DNA from: JAGCJX01 sp045638645
Lineage (GTDB): Bacteria; Bacteroidota; Bacteroidia; Bacteroidales; UBA932
DNA length: 64,000 nt
NCBI GenBank assembly: GCA_045638645.1
Contig: JAZUBU010000005.1
Location: forward strand, 73,797 to 137,796
Direction: 5' to 3'
Shown: piece by piece, positions 44,729 through 55,300 of the stretch
How positions within the stretch are numbered: position 1 is the first letter of the stretch
Layout: every line of letters begins with the position of its first letter
Notes under the pieces: generated by a model
Seen by the model: only the letters and a program-made list of their open reading frames with translations
Databases searched by the model: none
Told to the model about the DNA's origin: nothing
Made by a program: the position numbers and the translations under genes

Positions 44729-45703
44729 ATGCGCATCGCACACATTGAACTCCCCGACAAACCCCTGTTCCTGGCCCCAATGGAAGACGTAACAGACGCC
44801 TCGTTCCGCTACATCTGCAAACAATATGGAGCCGACATGATGTACACGGAGTTCGTGTCCTCAGACGGACTGATCCGCGATGCCCACAAGTCGCTGGAAA
44901 AACTGAACATCCACGATTACGAACGTCCGATCGGAATCCAGATATACGGCCACATCCCCGAAGCCATGGTGGATGCGGCGATCCGGGTTGAAGCGGCAAA
45001 ACCGGATTTGATTGACATCAATTTTGGCTGTCCGGTCAATAAAATCGCCCGTCGCGGTGCCGGATCCGGTATGATGCGCGAACCCGACAAACTGGTAGAA
45101 ATCACCCGCCAGGTCGTACGGGCCGTCCAACTACCCGTAACGGTCAAAACCCGACTGGGCTGGGACGAAGACTCCAAAATCATTGTCGAACTGGCAGAAC
45201 GGCTGCAAGATGTCGGGATCGCAGCCCTGACCATCCACGGCCGCACCCGCTGCCAGATGTACAAAGGCGAAGCGGACTGGACCTTGATCGGTGCCGTGAA
45301 AAACAATCCTCGCATGCACATTCCCATCATCGGTAACGGAGACATCAGCACACCACAACAAGCTGCCGACGCGTTCAACCGCTATGGCGTCGATGGGGTC
45401 ATGATTGGGCGTGCCACGTTCGGACACCCTTCCATTTTCCGGGAAATCCGCCATTTTCTGAACACCGGGGAAGAACTTCCTCCGATGTCCGTTACCGACC
45501 TGGTAGAACTGGCAAAGGCCCATTTTCACAAATCCATCGAGGTCAAAGGAGACCGGGTCGGCCTGCTGGAAATGCGGCGCCACCTGGCCACCTACTTCAA
45601 AGGATTGCCCAATTTCAAAGAGACCAGAACCCGTCTTGTGACCGAAAACGATCCTGCGGAAGTCATTAGGATTCTTGACAGTATCTCCCAAATCTGGGGG
45701 TGA
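44729..45703 (+). CDS. dusB: tRNA-dihydrouridine synthase
   Basis: 324 residues. The TIM-barrel flavoenzyme shows FLAPMEDVTDASFRYICKQY at the N-terminus, DINFGCPVNKIARRGAGSGM with the catalytic Cys101, TVKTRLGWDE, LTIHGRTRCQMYKGEADW, and IIGNGDI with GVMIGRATFGHPSIF as FMN phosphate loops. These fit the DusB group. It reduces uridine to dihydrouridine in tRNA. It may be co-transcribed with the acetyltransferase-like gene. The strong rplM promoter begins just after the stop. Confidence 0.95.
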   Translation: MRIAHIELPDKPLFLAPMEDVTDASFRYICKQYGADMMYTEFVSSDGLIRDAHKSLEKLNIHDYERPIGIQIYGHIPEAMVDAAIRVEAAKPDLIDINFGCPVNKIARRGAGSGMMREPDKLVEITRQVVRAVQLPVTVKTRLGWDEDSKIIVELAERLQDVGIAALTIHGRTRCQMYKGEADWTLIGAVKNNPRMHIPIIGNGDISTPQQAADAFNRYGVDGVMIGRATFGHPSIFREIRHFLNTGEELPPMSVTDLVELAKAHFHKSIEVKGDRVGLLEMRRHLATYFKGLPNFKETRTRLVTENDPAEVIRILDSISQIWG

Positions 45704-45706
45704 TTT

Positions 45707-45737
45707 TTTGTAACTTAAAGTATTTTGTCTATCTTTG
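45707..45737 (+). promoter_or_regulatory. Promoter of the rplM-rpsI operon
   Basis: TTTG at 45707-45710, a 19-nt spacer and TATCTTTG at 45730-45737 followed by CACC, an ideal Bacteroides promoter. The leader to the GTG start is about 60 nt and contains an imperfect CCCCTTAATTAGAGGG hairpin near its 5' end. Confidence 0.88.
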
Positions 45738-45797
45738 CACCCCCTTAATTAGAGGGACGCAACAAAAAATTTTAGTATTAACTTAAAAATCAAGACA

Positions 45798-46241
45798 GTG
45801 GACACTTTAAGCTACAAAACAGTGTCGGCGAATTCAGCTACAGTTACCAAGGAGTGGGTCGTTATCGATGCTACTAACATGGTGCTCGGTCGTCTGGCTG
45901 CCCGTGTTGCAATCATGTTGCGCGGCAAACACAGACCGAACTACACTCCCCACGTTGACTGCGGAGATAATGTTATCATTATCAACGCCGAAAAAGTTCG
46001 CTTGACCGGAAAGAAACTGACGGACAAAGTTTACGTCCGCCACACCGGCTATCCTGGAGGACAACGTTTCGCAACCCCGAAAGATCTCCTCTCAAGAAAA
46101 CCGACCGCAGTTGTAATGGAAGCCGTTCGTGGAATGCTTCCCAAAAATCGTCTCGGAGCACAATTGTTCCGCAACTTGCACGTATATGCAGGTTCAGAAC
46201 ACCCGCACGAGGCACAACAACCCAAAATCATTAACTTATAA
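45798..46241 (+). CDS. rplM: 50S ribosomal protein L13
   Basis: 147 residues, starting at GTG 45798 (DTLSYKTVSANSATVTKEWV, the Bacteroidota N-terminal extension). WVVIDATNMVLGRLAARVAI and HVDCGDNVIIINAEKVRLTG are L13 signatures, as is AVRGMLPKNRLGAQLFRNLH. rpsI follows 19 nt downstream in the universal L13-S9 pair. Confidence 0.97.
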   Translation: MDTLSYKTVSANSATVTKEWVVIDATNMVLGRLAARVAIMLRGKHRPNYTPHVDCGDNVIIINAEKVRLTGKKLTDKVYVRHTGYPGGQRFATPKDLLSRKPTAVVMEAVRGMLPKNRLGAQLFRNLHVYAGSEHPHEAQQPKIINL

Positions 46242-46260
46242 TTAGAAAATTAAACAGAGC

Positions 46261-46653
46261 ATGGAATTAATTAACGCCCTTGGAAGACGTAAATCAGCTG
46301 TTGCTCGCGTTTATGTGAACAAAGCCGGAAAGGGTAACATTACCATCAACGGTCGTACTTTGGAAGATTACTTCAAAGAAGATTCTCTCCGTTACATCGT
46401 AATGCAACCCCTCAACGTGACTGAAACTGCAGGCCAATTCGACATCAAAGCGAACTTGGACGGTGGTGGAATCAAAGGACAGGCTGAAGCACTTCGTTTG
46501 GCGATCTCTCGCGCTTTGTGCGAAATCGACAAAGAAGCTTACCGCTCAACCCTGAAGACCAACGGTTTCTTGACCCGCGATGCTCGTGAGGTTGAACGTA
46601 AGAAACCCGGTCGTCCCGGCGCTCGCAGACGCTTCCAATTCAGCAAACGTTAA
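46261..46653 (+). CDS. rpsI: 30S ribosomal protein S9
   Basis: 130 residues. NALGRRKSAVARVYVNKAGK at the N-terminus and the C-terminal KKPGRPGARRRFQFSKR tail, which reaches the P-site tRNA, identify S9. GGIKGQAEALRLAISRAL is the central signature. It is followed by a 173-nt region with hairpins before rpsB. Confidence 0.97.
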   Translation: MELINALGRRKSAVARVYVNKAGKGNITINGRTLEDYFKEDSLRYIVMQPLNVTETAGQFDIKANLDGGGIKGQAEALRLAISRALCEIDKEAYRSTLKTNGFLTRDAREVERKKPGRPGARRRFQFSKR

Positions 46654-46826
46654 TATTATTTTAACACTGATTTACAAATTAGCACAGTCAGGATACAAAA
46701 CCTCGGGACCCTACTGGCTACCCAGAAGTTTGTCCTGCTGCGGAAAATTCCGGGAACCGTGACGCTATTCCGGAATTGAAAAAAAGAGAACTCAACGAGA
46801 GTACAAAACATTAAAAAGACAAAACA
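46654..46826 (+). promoter_or_regulatory. Structured leader upstream of rpsB-tsf
   Basis: 173 nt without a gene. It contains a perfect 8-bp stem AATTCCGG (46746-46753) / CCGGAATT (46770-46777) with a 16-nt loop, and a smaller CTGG-CTAC-CCAG hairpin upstream (46714-46725). No TAnnTTTG promoter and no T-tract follow. It may be an autoregulatory leader bound by S2; this is inference from position and structure. Confidence 0.5.
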
Positions 46827-47663
46827 ATGCCTAGAACAAATTTCCAAGACTTACTCGATGCAGGTGTACACTTTGGACACATGAAGCGTAAATGGAATCC
46901 GAAAATGGCTCCCTATATCTTCATGGAGAAAAACGGTATTCACATTATCGACCTGCATAAGACAGTTGTTAAAGTTGAAGAGGCTGCAAATACTTTGAAA
47001 CAATTGGCTTTGGCTGGCCGCAAAGTCCTCTTCGTAGCAACGAAAAAACAGGCTAAAGACATCGTTGCTGAACGTGCAGCTGCTGTAAATATGCCTTACG
47101 TGACTGAAAGATGGCCCGGTGGTATGTTGACCAACTTCCCGACCATCCGCAAGGCCGTAAAGAAAATGAATACGATCGACAAAATGATCGAAGACGGTAC
47201 CTTCGAAACCCTCGCTAAACGCGAACGTTTGCAAGTTACCCGTCAAAGAGCCAAACTTCAAAAGAACCTCGGTTCTATCGCTGACCTCAACCGCCTTCCT
47301 GCTGCGTTGTTCGTAGTAGACGTTCAAAAAGAAATGAACGCGGTGAAAGAAGCAAACCGTTTGAATATTCCGGTTATCGCGATGGTTGATACTTGTTGCG
47401 ATCCCACCCCGATTGATTACGTGATTCCGGCTAACGACGACGCTGCAAAATCCATTTCATTGATCATGGATGTGTTGTGCGAAGCTATCCGCGAAGGTTC
47501 TGAAGAACGTAGACTCGAAAAAGAAAAAGAAGCCAAAGTGGCTGCTGAACAAGCTGAACAAGCTCCTGCAGGCAAAAGAATGCGCCCCCGCAAAGGTGCA
47601 GCCAAAGAAGCTCCCGCAGCTGAAGAAGCTCCCGCTGTAGCTGAAGAAGTTAAAGAAGCTTAA
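46827..47663 (+). CDS. rpsB: 30S ribosomal protein S2
   Basis: 278 residues. FQDLLDAGVHFGHMKRKWNP, VLFVATKKQAKDIVAERAAA, ERWPGGMLTNFPTIRKAVKK and IPVIAMVDTCCDPTPIDYVI are the S2 motifs. A Glu/Ala/Lys-rich tail of about 45 residues (residues 235-278) extends past the conserved core, as in other Bacteroidota. tsf follows 20 nt downstream in the usual pair. Confidence 0.97.
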   Translation: MPRTNFQDLLDAGVHFGHMKRKWNPKMAPYIFMEKNGIHIIDLHKTVVKVEEAANTLKQLALAGRKVLFVATKKQAKDIVAERAAAVNMPYVTERWPGGMLTNFPTIRKAVKKMNTIDKMIEDGTFETLAKRERLQVTRQRAKLQKNLGSIADLNRLPAALFVVDVQKEMNAVKEANRLNIPVIAMVDTCCDPTPIDYVIPANDDAAKSISLIMDVLCEAIREGSEERRLEKEKEAKVAAEQAEQAPAGKRMRPRKGAAKEAPAAEEAPAVAEEVKEA

Positions 47664-47683
47664 TTTTTAGGAGGATTACGATT

Positions 47684-48502
47684 ATGGAAATTAAAGCAGC
47701 AGACGTTGCAAAACTCCGCAAAATGACCGGTGCCGGTATGATGGACTGCAAAAAAGCCTTGGTGGAAGCTGACGGCGATTTTGAAAGAGCACAAGAAATC
47801 ATCCGCGAAAAAGGTAAATTGGTTGCCGCTAAACGCGCTGACCGTGAAACCACCGAAGGTGCAGTAATCGCTAAAGTAAACGGTGGTCAAGCTATCTTGA
47901 CTTGCTTGGGTTGCGAAACTGACTTCGTAGCTAAAAATGAAGAATTCCAAGCCTTGGCAAATGCTATCGCTGACGCAGCGTTGGCAAACATGCCGGCAGA
48001 CATGGAAGGTTTGATGGCTGTCGCTGTGAACGGTATGACCGTTGAAGAAGCGATTACCCAACAAACTGGTAAGAGCGGTGAAAAACACGCAATTCCCTTC
48101 TATGCAAAATTGGAAGCTCCTTACATCGCTGAATACATCCACACCAACGGCAAAGTTGCAACCATCGTAGGTTTCACCAAAACCATTGATGCACAAGTAG
48201 GTCGCGAAATCGCTATGCAAGTTACCGCAATGAACCCGGTTTCTGTAAGCAAAAACGATTGCCCGCAAGAAGTGATTGACAAGGAAATGGAAATTTACCG
48301 CGAACAAATCCGTTTGGAAGGCAAACCTGAAAACATGGTTGAAAAGATTGCCTTGGGTAAATTGAACAAATTCTTCAAAGAACAAACCCTCGAAGATCAA
48401 ACCTTCGTTAAAGATGGTAAGATCTCTGTGGCTGAATACTTGAAATCTGTTGACGCTGAAGTGAAAATCACTGGCTTCTTCCGTTTCTCTTTGAACGACT
48501 AA
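47684..48502 (+). CDS. tsf: Translation elongation factor Ts
   Basis: 272 residues. ADVAKLRKMTGAGMMDCKKA at the N-terminus (UBA-like domain) and the TDFVAKNEEF motif that contacts EF-Tu identify it; the dimerisation-type core follows. It exchanges GDP for GTP on EF-Tu. AGGAGG at 47669-47674 sits 9 nt before the ATG, a full Shine-Dalgarno that most genes in this window lack. The gene ends at a strong terminator. Confidence 0.97.
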   Translation: MEIKAADVAKLRKMTGAGMMDCKKALVEADGDFERAQEIIREKGKLVAAKRADRETTEGAVIAKVNGGQAILTCLGCETDFVAKNEEFQALANAIADAALANMPADMEGLMAVAVNGMTVEEAITQQTGKSGEKHAIPFYAKLEAPYIAEYIHTNGKVATIVGFTKTIDAQVGREIAMQVTAMNPVSVSKNDCPQEVIDKEMEIYREQIRLEGKPENMVEKIALGKLNKFFKEQTLEDQTFVKDGKISVAEYLKSVDAEVKITGFFRFSLND

Positions 48503-48522
48503 TTCCATTCAAATTCCATAGT

Positions 48523-48555
48523 AAGAGGTTGGCCATCCGCCAACCTCTTCTTGTT
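48523..48555 (+). terminator. Intrinsic terminator of rpsB-tsf
   Basis: Stem AAGAGGTTGGC/GCCAACCTCTT with a 5-nt loop, followed by CTTGTTT. Confidence 0.9.
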
Positions 48556-48580
48556 TATGGGGATCCGGGATGCGTGACGG

Positions 48581-48617
48581 GATGAAAAAAGGGAGACGAC
48601 CCTGTCATCTCCCTTTT
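48581..48617 (-). terminator. Intrinsic terminator of kbl
   Basis: On the minus strand, stem AAAAGGGAGA/TCTCCCTTTT (48587-48617) followed by a TTTTTT run, just after the kbl stop at 48643. Confidence 0.85.
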
Positions 48618-48642
48618 GGCTATTCTATTGGATTTAGAACTA

Positions 48643-49833
48643 TTACTTGATCACGCCGAGTTCCTTTCCGATTTTGGTAAAGGCTGCGATACATTTGTCG
48701 AGGTGTTCGCGTTCGTGACCGGCAGAAATTTGAACACGGATACGAGCTTGATCCTTCGGCACGACCGGATAGTAGAAACCTACAACATAAATACCTTCTT
48801 CCAACATACGTTGTGCCATCACTTGTGACAATTTTGCATCGTACAACATCACGGCACAAATCGCTGATTGGGTGGGTTTGATATCGAAACCGGCAGCTTT
48901 CATCTTTTCTACAAAGTAAGCCGTGTTTTCGTGCAATTTATCCTGAAGCTCATTAGTGCGGGCCATCATGTCAAACATACGGATACCTGCTGCGGCCACC
49001 ATCGGAGGGATGGAGTTGGAGAACAAATACGGACGGGAGCGTTGACGCAACATCGCAATGATTTCTTTCTTACCGGTTGTGAATCCACCGATCGCACCAC
49101 CAAAGGCTTTACCCAAGGTTCCGGTGATGATTTCAATTTTACCACGAAGGTCGAACTCTTCGGTAGTACCACGACCCGTACGACCTACCACACCGGCTGA
49201 GTGTGATTCGTCCACCATGACCATGGCATCGTATTTTTCTGCCAAAGCATAGATTTGGTCGAGCGGAGCCACATTACCGTCCATGGAGAATACACCGTCG
49301 GTAACAATGATGCGGTGACGTTGGGCTTGAGCCAGTTTCAGACAATTTTCCAACTCTTCCATGTTGGCATTGGCATAACGGTATCTTTTCGCTTTGCAAA
49401 GACGTACACCGTCGATGATGGAAGCATGGTTCAATGCATCGGAAATGATGGCATCTTCTTCGCCAAAGAGGGGTTCAAACACACCACCGTTGGCATCAAA
49501 GCAGGCAGCATACAAGATGGTGTCTTCCGTACCAAAGAATTCAGCAATCTTTGCTTCCAACTGTTTGTGGAGATCTTGGGTTCCGCAGATGAAACGTACG
49601 CTGGACATACCATAGCCGTGGGTATCCAAAGCTTCCTTAGCGGCATCAATCAATTCCTTGTTGTCAGACAAACCGAGGTAGTTGTTTGCACAGAAGTTCA
49701 AAACGTCTGCACCGGTATTTACTTTGATAGCAGCACGTTGGGGAGAGGTAATGATCCGTTCGTTCTTATACAGACCTGCATTTTCGATCTCTTGGAGTTC
49801 GTTTTGCAAAAAAGCTTGAAAATTGTTGTACAT
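48643..49833 (-). CDS. kbl: Glycine C-acetyltransferase (2-amino-3-ketobutyrate CoA ligase)
   Basis: 396 residues. It is an alpha-oxoamine synthase with PLP: LNFCANNYLGLSDNKELIDA near the start, HGYGMSSVRFICGTQDLHKQ, DALNHASIIDGVRLCKAKRY, VDESHSAGVVGRTGRGTTE, and the PLP lysine in TGTLGKAFGGAIGGF. Sequence and length fit Kbl, which converts 2-amino-3-ketobutyrate and CoA to glycine and acetyl-CoA in threonine breakdown. The partner tdh is not next to it. A TATCTTTG box lies at 49853-49860 on the minus strand, 19 nt before the ATG. Confidence 0.93.
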   Translation of the reverse strand: MYNNFQAFLQNELQEIENAGLYKNERIITSPQRAAIKVNTGADVLNFCANNYLGLSDNKELIDAAKEALDTHGYGMSSVRFICGTQDLHKQLEAKIAEFFGTEDTILYAACFDANGGVFEPLFGEEDAIISDALNHASIIDGVRLCKAKRYRYANANMEELENCLKLAQAQRHRIIVTDGVFSMDGNVAPLDQIYALAEKYDAMVMVDESHSAGVVGRTGRGTTEEFDLRGKIEIITGTLGKAFGGAIGGFTTGKKEIIAMLRQRSRPYLFSNSIPPMVAAAGIRMFDMMARTNELQDKLHENTAYFVEKMKAAGFDIKPTQSAICAVMLYDAKLSQVMAQRMLEEGIYVVGFYYPVVPKDQARIRVQISAGHEREHLDKCIAAFTKIGKELGVIK

Positions 49834-49852
49834 AGTCGTTAAAATATTTGTA

Positions 49853-49908
49853 CAAAGATATGGAATTCTCTTTGTTTTCGTAAAATTTCTTTATTGTCAC
49901 TACATTTG
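49853..49908. promoter_or_regulatory. Divergent -7 elements between kbl and the efflux operon
   Basis: TATCTTTG on the minus strand at 49853-49860 (kbl) and TACATTTG on the plus strand at 49901-49908 (efflux operon, leader about 85 nt). Neither has a clear -33 box at 18-20 nt. Confidence 0.5.
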
Positions 49909-49997
49909 CAAGTTCTTGCTGACAACCTTGTGCTGTTGGCATAATAATTGAGTGCAATTGCACACCCCCAATTCAGCACAAAATTAATTGTAATTAT

Positions 49998-51290
49998 ATG
50001 AAAAAAATCTTTGTTCTCAGCCTCCTGGCCGTTATGGGTATCGGTCTGAATGCCTACGCACAGGGAGGTTCATCAACGATCGAACTGTCGTTGGCGGACG
50101 CACAAAACCATGCACTGGAACACAACCGTTCCCTGCAGAATGCAGCCTTGGACATTCGCATTGCAGAAGCCGAGCGCTGGAAAACCATCGCCACCTTCCT
50201 TCCCCAAGTGAATGCAACCTTGGACTACCAAAACTTCTTTGGCTACAAAATGGACCTTGGAGGACTCTCTATCGCCATGCCCGCCTACGGATCGTTGGGC
50301 CTGACGACCTCCGTATCGTTGAGCGCCGCTCAAATTATTGGCCTGCAACTGACCGATATTTCAAGCCGCATGTCCGAAATCAACCGCCAGATCTCGGAAC
50401 AGGACATTACCAGCCAGGTAAAAACCCTGTACTTTTCAACGTTGGTGACCGAGGAAACCATCAAATTGCTCACCGAAAACCTGAACAACCTACGCCAACT
50501 GCATGCCTACTCCCAAAAGGCAGTCGAAGTAGGAGCTGCGGAACAAGTGGATGCAGACCAACTGCTGGTACAGGTTTCGACCATGGAAAGCGGGTTGAAT
50601 GCAGCGAAAAGAAGCCTGGAAATGGTGTACAACGCACTCCGTCTCCAACTCTGCATTCCCGTGGACACCGAGATTGTCCTGACCCAAAACCTGGAAGACC
50701 TGCTGAACACAGAAGAAGCCAAACGTATGTTGGCGGCAGACTTCCTCCCGGAAAAGAACTACACCCTGCAATTGCTGGAAGAAAACACCCAGATGAGCAA
50801 AAAGCAAGTACGCATGGCCCAATGGGCATACGCACCCTCTATCAGTGTCTTCCACCAATACAGTACCCGAAAATACTTCAGTGACGAAAGGACCATGAAC
50901 ATGACCCCTCCGAACCTGCTCGGTATCTCATTGTCGGTTCCGATCTTCTCCAGCGGATCCCGCTACAGTGCCGTACAATCTGCCAAACGCACCTACGAAA
51001 AACAACTCAATACCCTGGCGGACACCCAAGACGCCATGGAAATCCAACACCGCCAGCTTTGCTACAACCTGGTATCGGCTCAAGAGGATTTCCAGAACCA
51101 AGCCCAAAATGTGGAAGTCACCCAACGTGTTTTTGACAACATCGCCAAAAAATACGAGTACGGACATGCTTCCAGCATGGACTTGACCACCTCCAGCACC
51201 AACTTGATTACCGCACAAAGCAACTACGTGAAGAGTCTGCTGGAATACGTAAAAGCAACCATTGAGTTGGAAAAATTGTTGAATTTATAA
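49998..51290 (+). CDS. TolC-family outer membrane efflux protein
   Basis: 430 residues with signal peptide MKKIFVLSLLAVMGIGLNAY ending at AYA. Two OEP repeats give long helices (LSLADAQNHALEHNRSLQNA; LEENTQMSKKQVRMAQWAYA) and beta segments such as PPNLLGISLSVPIFSSGSRY, the TolC-type hairpin of the barrel. It forms the outer-membrane exit duct for the adaptor and RND pump encoded next (12 nt downstream), in the order outer membrane - adaptor - pump. Confidence 0.93.
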   Translation: MKKIFVLSLLAVMGIGLNAYAQGGSSTIELSLADAQNHALEHNRSLQNAALDIRIAEAERWKTIATFLPQVNATLDYQNFFGYKMDLGGLSIAMPAYGSLGLTTSVSLSAAQIIGLQLTDISSRMSEINRQISEQDITSQVKTLYFSTLVTEETIKLLTENLNNLRQLHAYSQKAVEVGAAEQVDADQLLVQVSTMESGLNAAKRSLEMVYNALRLQLCIPVDTEIVLTQNLEDLLNTEEAKRMLAADFLPEKNYTLQLLEENTQMSKKQVRMAQWAYAPSISVFHQYSTRKYFSDERTMNMTPPNLLGISLSVPIFSSGSRYSAVQSAKRTYEKQLNTLADTQDAMEIQHRQLCYNLVSAQEDFQNQAQNVEVTQRVFDNIAKKYEYGHASSMDLTTSSTNLITAQSNYVKSLLEYVKATIELEKLLNL

Positions 51291-51302
51291 AGCGATAACC
51301 AA

Positions 51303-52334
51303 ATGAATAAGATTGTCATGCTGGGTCTGGCCACTGCGGTGGCAGTGACCACCGGTTGCAAAAGCCAACCGCAACAAACCGAAACAGTAGCCCAAACCGC
51401 AGAACGTGTGGAACGCGTGGAGGCAACCGTCCTGAAAGAAACGGAAATAGCCCGCCAACTGGAATTGTCCACTACCCTGAACGCCTACGAAACCATGAAC
51501 GTAGCTCCCTCACTCACCGGTCTGATCGAGCACATCTATGTAAAAGAAGGCGATCAGGTGAAGAAAGGGGACATGCTCGTACGCATGGACCAAAACCAGT
51601 TTACCAACACCCAACTGGCCTTTGCAAACCTGGAAACCGAAATGCAACGCACCAAAGCGCTGTACGAAAGCGGAGCCCTCTCCCAACAAACCTACGATCA
51701 GGTCCGTCTGAGTTATGATCAAACCCAAAAGTCATTGAACTTTTTGGAAACCAATACATTCGTAAAAGCTCCTTTTGCCGGTGTAATCGCCAGCAAAAAC
51801 TACGAAGATGGCGAATTGTACGGCGGACAACCGATCTTGACCTTGATCGACATCGCCAAACTCAAAGCCTTGCTCAACGTCCCGGAAACCTACTTCCCGA
51901 TGATCAAGGAAGGCATGACCCTGCAATTGCATACCGATATTTATCCGGGCAAGACCTTTGATGCAAAGGTAGAAACCGTCTTCCCGACCGTGGATGCAAA
52001 CACCCATACTTTCCAAGTCCGTATTGTACTGAACAACAACGCCAACCTCCTGCGTCCGGGTATGTTTGCACGGACCACCATGGCCATCGGCAAATCCAAC
52101 GCAATGGTGGTTCCCTACCAAGGTGTCCTGAAACTGCTGGGCTCCAACGAACGTTACATCTTCATTGAAAGAGATGGCGTAGCAAAACGGATCTTCGTCG
52201 AACTGGGTGAACGCTACGATGACCGCATCGAAATCATCAGCGAAGAACTCGTGCCCGGCGACCGTATGATCACAACCGGACAAGCCCGCCTGGTAGATGG
52301 TGTTAAATTGAACATTGTAAACGTTGTTGAATAA
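51303..52334 (+). CDS. RND efflux periplasmic adaptor lipoprotein (HlyD/MFP family)
   Basis: 343 residues. The lipobox ends at Cys19 (VAVTTGCKS), anchoring it to a membrane. The biotinyl-lipoyl-like part reads VAPSLTGLIEHIYVKEGDQV, followed by a short coiled-coil hairpin (residues about 95-145), NTFVKAPFAGVIASKNYEDG, and beta-barrel/proximal domains with RPGMFARTTMAIGKSNAMVV. The stop overlaps the pump start by 1 nt, so the adaptor and pump are translationally coupled. Confidence 0.94.
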   Translation: MNKIVMLGLATAVAVTTGCKSQPQQTETVAQTAERVERVEATVLKETEIARQLELSTTLNAYETMNVAPSLTGLIEHIYVKEGDQVKKGDMLVRMDQNQFTNTQLAFANLETEMQRTKALYESGALSQQTYDQVRLSYDQTQKSLNFLETNTFVKAPFAGVIASKNYEDGELYGGQPILTLIDIAKLKALLNVPETYFPMIKEGMTLQLHTDIYPGKTFDAKVETVFPTVDANTHTFQVRIVLNNNANLLRPGMFARTTMAIGKSNAMVVPYQGVLKLLGSNERYIFIERDGVAKRIFVELGERYDDRIEIISEELVPGDRMITTGQARLVDGVKLNIVNVVE

Positions 52335-55300
52335 TGAGTATTTACAAAACCGCGATTAACAAGCCGGTAACCACGATTCTGATCTTCGTAGCGGTGGCCA
52401 TTCTGGGGTTGTTCTCCCTGGCCCAACTGCCGATTGACCAGTTTCCGGAAATGGAACCTCCGTACGTTACCGTGATGACGACTTACCCGGGTGCCAACGC
52501 GTCCGAGATTGAGACCAACGTCACCAAAATGATTGAAAACACCTTGAGTTCCGTGGACGGACTTAAGGAAATGACCTCCAACTCCCGCGACAACATGTCC
52601 ATGGTCGCCCTGAAAATGGAATGGGGACAGAACCTGGATGAAGTGATCAACGACATCCGATCGTTTCTGGATATGGTTCGGGACAACCTGCCGGAAGGTT
52701 GCTCAAACCCGCTCATCTTCAAATTCAGCTCCAGCTCCATGCCGATCGCCCAATATGCGATCACCGCGGATGAGAGCTACCCCGGATTGGACAAAATCCT
52801 CAACGACGACGTCATTCCGCAATTGAACATGGTGGACGGCATCGGTAACATTTCGTTGTCAGGTAGTCCGGAACGTTATGTCTATGTGGAATTGGACCAA
52901 GCCAAACTGGATGCTTACGGACTGAGTCTGGAACAAGTATCCAATGCAGTAGCCTCCAACAACCTCAACATGTCTTCCGGTACCATCAAAATCAACAAAG
53001 AACAATATTCCATGCAAGTACGCAGCGAATATTTGGAAAGTGCCGAGATCAACAACATCGTCATCTCCGGATCTCCGACCGGAAAAAAAGTTTTTGTTCG
53101 AGACGTGGCAATCATCCGCGACACGCTGAAAGACTTGTCGCTGGATGAAAAGATCAACAGCCGCGAAGGTGTCCGGATGATGATTACCAAACAAACCGGA
53201 GGCAATACCGTCAAAATCTGTAAAGAGTTGAGCCATGAGTTGGAAAAAATCCAAAAACGCCTGCCCTCCGACATCCACTTTGAAATCATCTACGACTCCT
53301 CCGATGAAATCCGCAATTCCATCGACTCTCTAAAAGAATCCATCTTCTACGCACTCTTGTTCGTAGTCTTGGTCGTACTCTTGTTCCTGGGTCGCTGGCG
53401 CGCCACTTTCATCATCGGCATCACCATTCCGATTGCCCTCATTGTGTCCTTCATCTACCTGTTCCTGACCGGCAGCTCCATCAACATCATCTCCCTTTGC
53501 TCGTTGACGGTTGCGATCGGTATGGTTGTGGACGACGCTATTGTGGTGTTGGAAAACATCACCAAACACATCGAACGTGGCTCTAACCCTCGGGAAGCAT
53601 CCATCTACGCAACCAACGAGGTATGGGTATCCGTGATCGCAACCACCTTGGTAATCGTAGTTGTGTTCGTTCCGCTGACCATGTTGAAAGGTATGGCCGG
53701 TATCATGTTCAAAGAATTGGGTTGGATTGTAACCATCGTGGTATGTACCTCTACGGTCTGCGCGATTACCTTGACCCCGATGCTCTGCTCAAAATTGCTG
53801 AAGGCTCAAAAAGTGGAAGTTGACGAACATGGTCACCTGATCAACGTGCAAGAACGTGTCGGTTGGTACGAAAAATATGTCGTGGGCTTCCTGAACAAAG
53901 TGGACAACTGGTACGCAAAAATTCTGCGTTTCTGCTTAAGAAACAAAAAGACCACCGTATTTGCAGCCATCGTGTTCTTCATCCTTTCGTTCCTCCCGAT
54001 GGGCATGGGCAAGATTGGTACGGACTTTATGCAACAAACCGATAACGGCCGCTTGAGTGTTGCCGTGGAACTGCAACGGGGTACCCGCATTGAAGAGACT
54101 TTGAAGACGGCCCGTTACCTGGAAGAACGCATCCGCACCCTGGTACCGGAAGTACGCATGCTCTCCACCTCTGCCGGTAGCAACGACGACGCCGGCGTCG
54201 GAGCCATGTTCTCATCCACAACGAACAACAAGATCTCCATGACGGTGGTTTGTACCAAGAAGAACCAACGTGAACGTAGCATCTTCGAGATTGCAGAAGT
54301 GATCCGTAAAGAATTGGCCACCTACCCGGAAGTCATTACCTACCAATGTAACGCCTCCAGCGGTATGGGCGGTGGTGCATCGACCGTTGACATCGACATC
54401 TATGGACACAACTTTGACCAAACCAACCTCGTTGCCCAAGAAGTCAGCCAAATGGTCCGTGCAAAAATCCACGGAGCCCGTGACACGAAGATCAGCCGCG
54501 ACGAAGACCGCGCCGAACTCAAACTGACCATTGACAAGGAAAAGGCCGCTTTGCACGGCTTGACCTCGGCCACCATTTCCACCTACGTCCGCAACCGGAT
54601 CAACGGTTCGGTAGCCGGCTACCTGAAAGAAGACGGTGACGAGTACGACATTGTGGTGCGTCTGATTGAAGAAAACCGGAACTCCATCACCGACATCGAA
54701 GACATGACCATTCCCACCCCGATGGGAGCCCACATCAAATTGACCGAAGTGGCCCAAGTGGAAGAATACTGGGCACCGCCGACCATCGAACGGAAATCCC
54801 GTCAACGTGTCCTCACGGTCAAAGTAACGCCCTACCAAGTATCCTTGGGGGAAATGGCCCAACAAATTGAAGCAGAACTGGCTCAGATGAGCATGCCTGC
54901 CGGCGTCACTTACCGCATTTCCGGTAACTACGAAGACCAACAGGAAACCTTCGCTGACATGGGGCTGCTCCTGGCCTTGATTGTCCTGCTGGTTTATGTG
55001 GTGATGGCCTCCCAGTTTGAATCCTTCTCCAAACCGGCGATCATCATGATGTCTGTTCCTTTCGCCTTGTCCGGAACCATCCTCGCTTTGTGGATCACAG
55101 GTACCTCCTTGGACATGATCGGTGCACTTGGGGTCGTGATGCTCGTGGGTATCGTGGTGAAGAACGGTATCGTGTTGGTGGACTACATCAACTTGATGCG
55201 TGACCGCGGCTATGAACTCAACGAGGCAATTGCCCTCTCCGGTGCATCCCGTCTGCGGCCGGTATTGATGACCGCATTCACGACCATCCTCGGTATGGTG

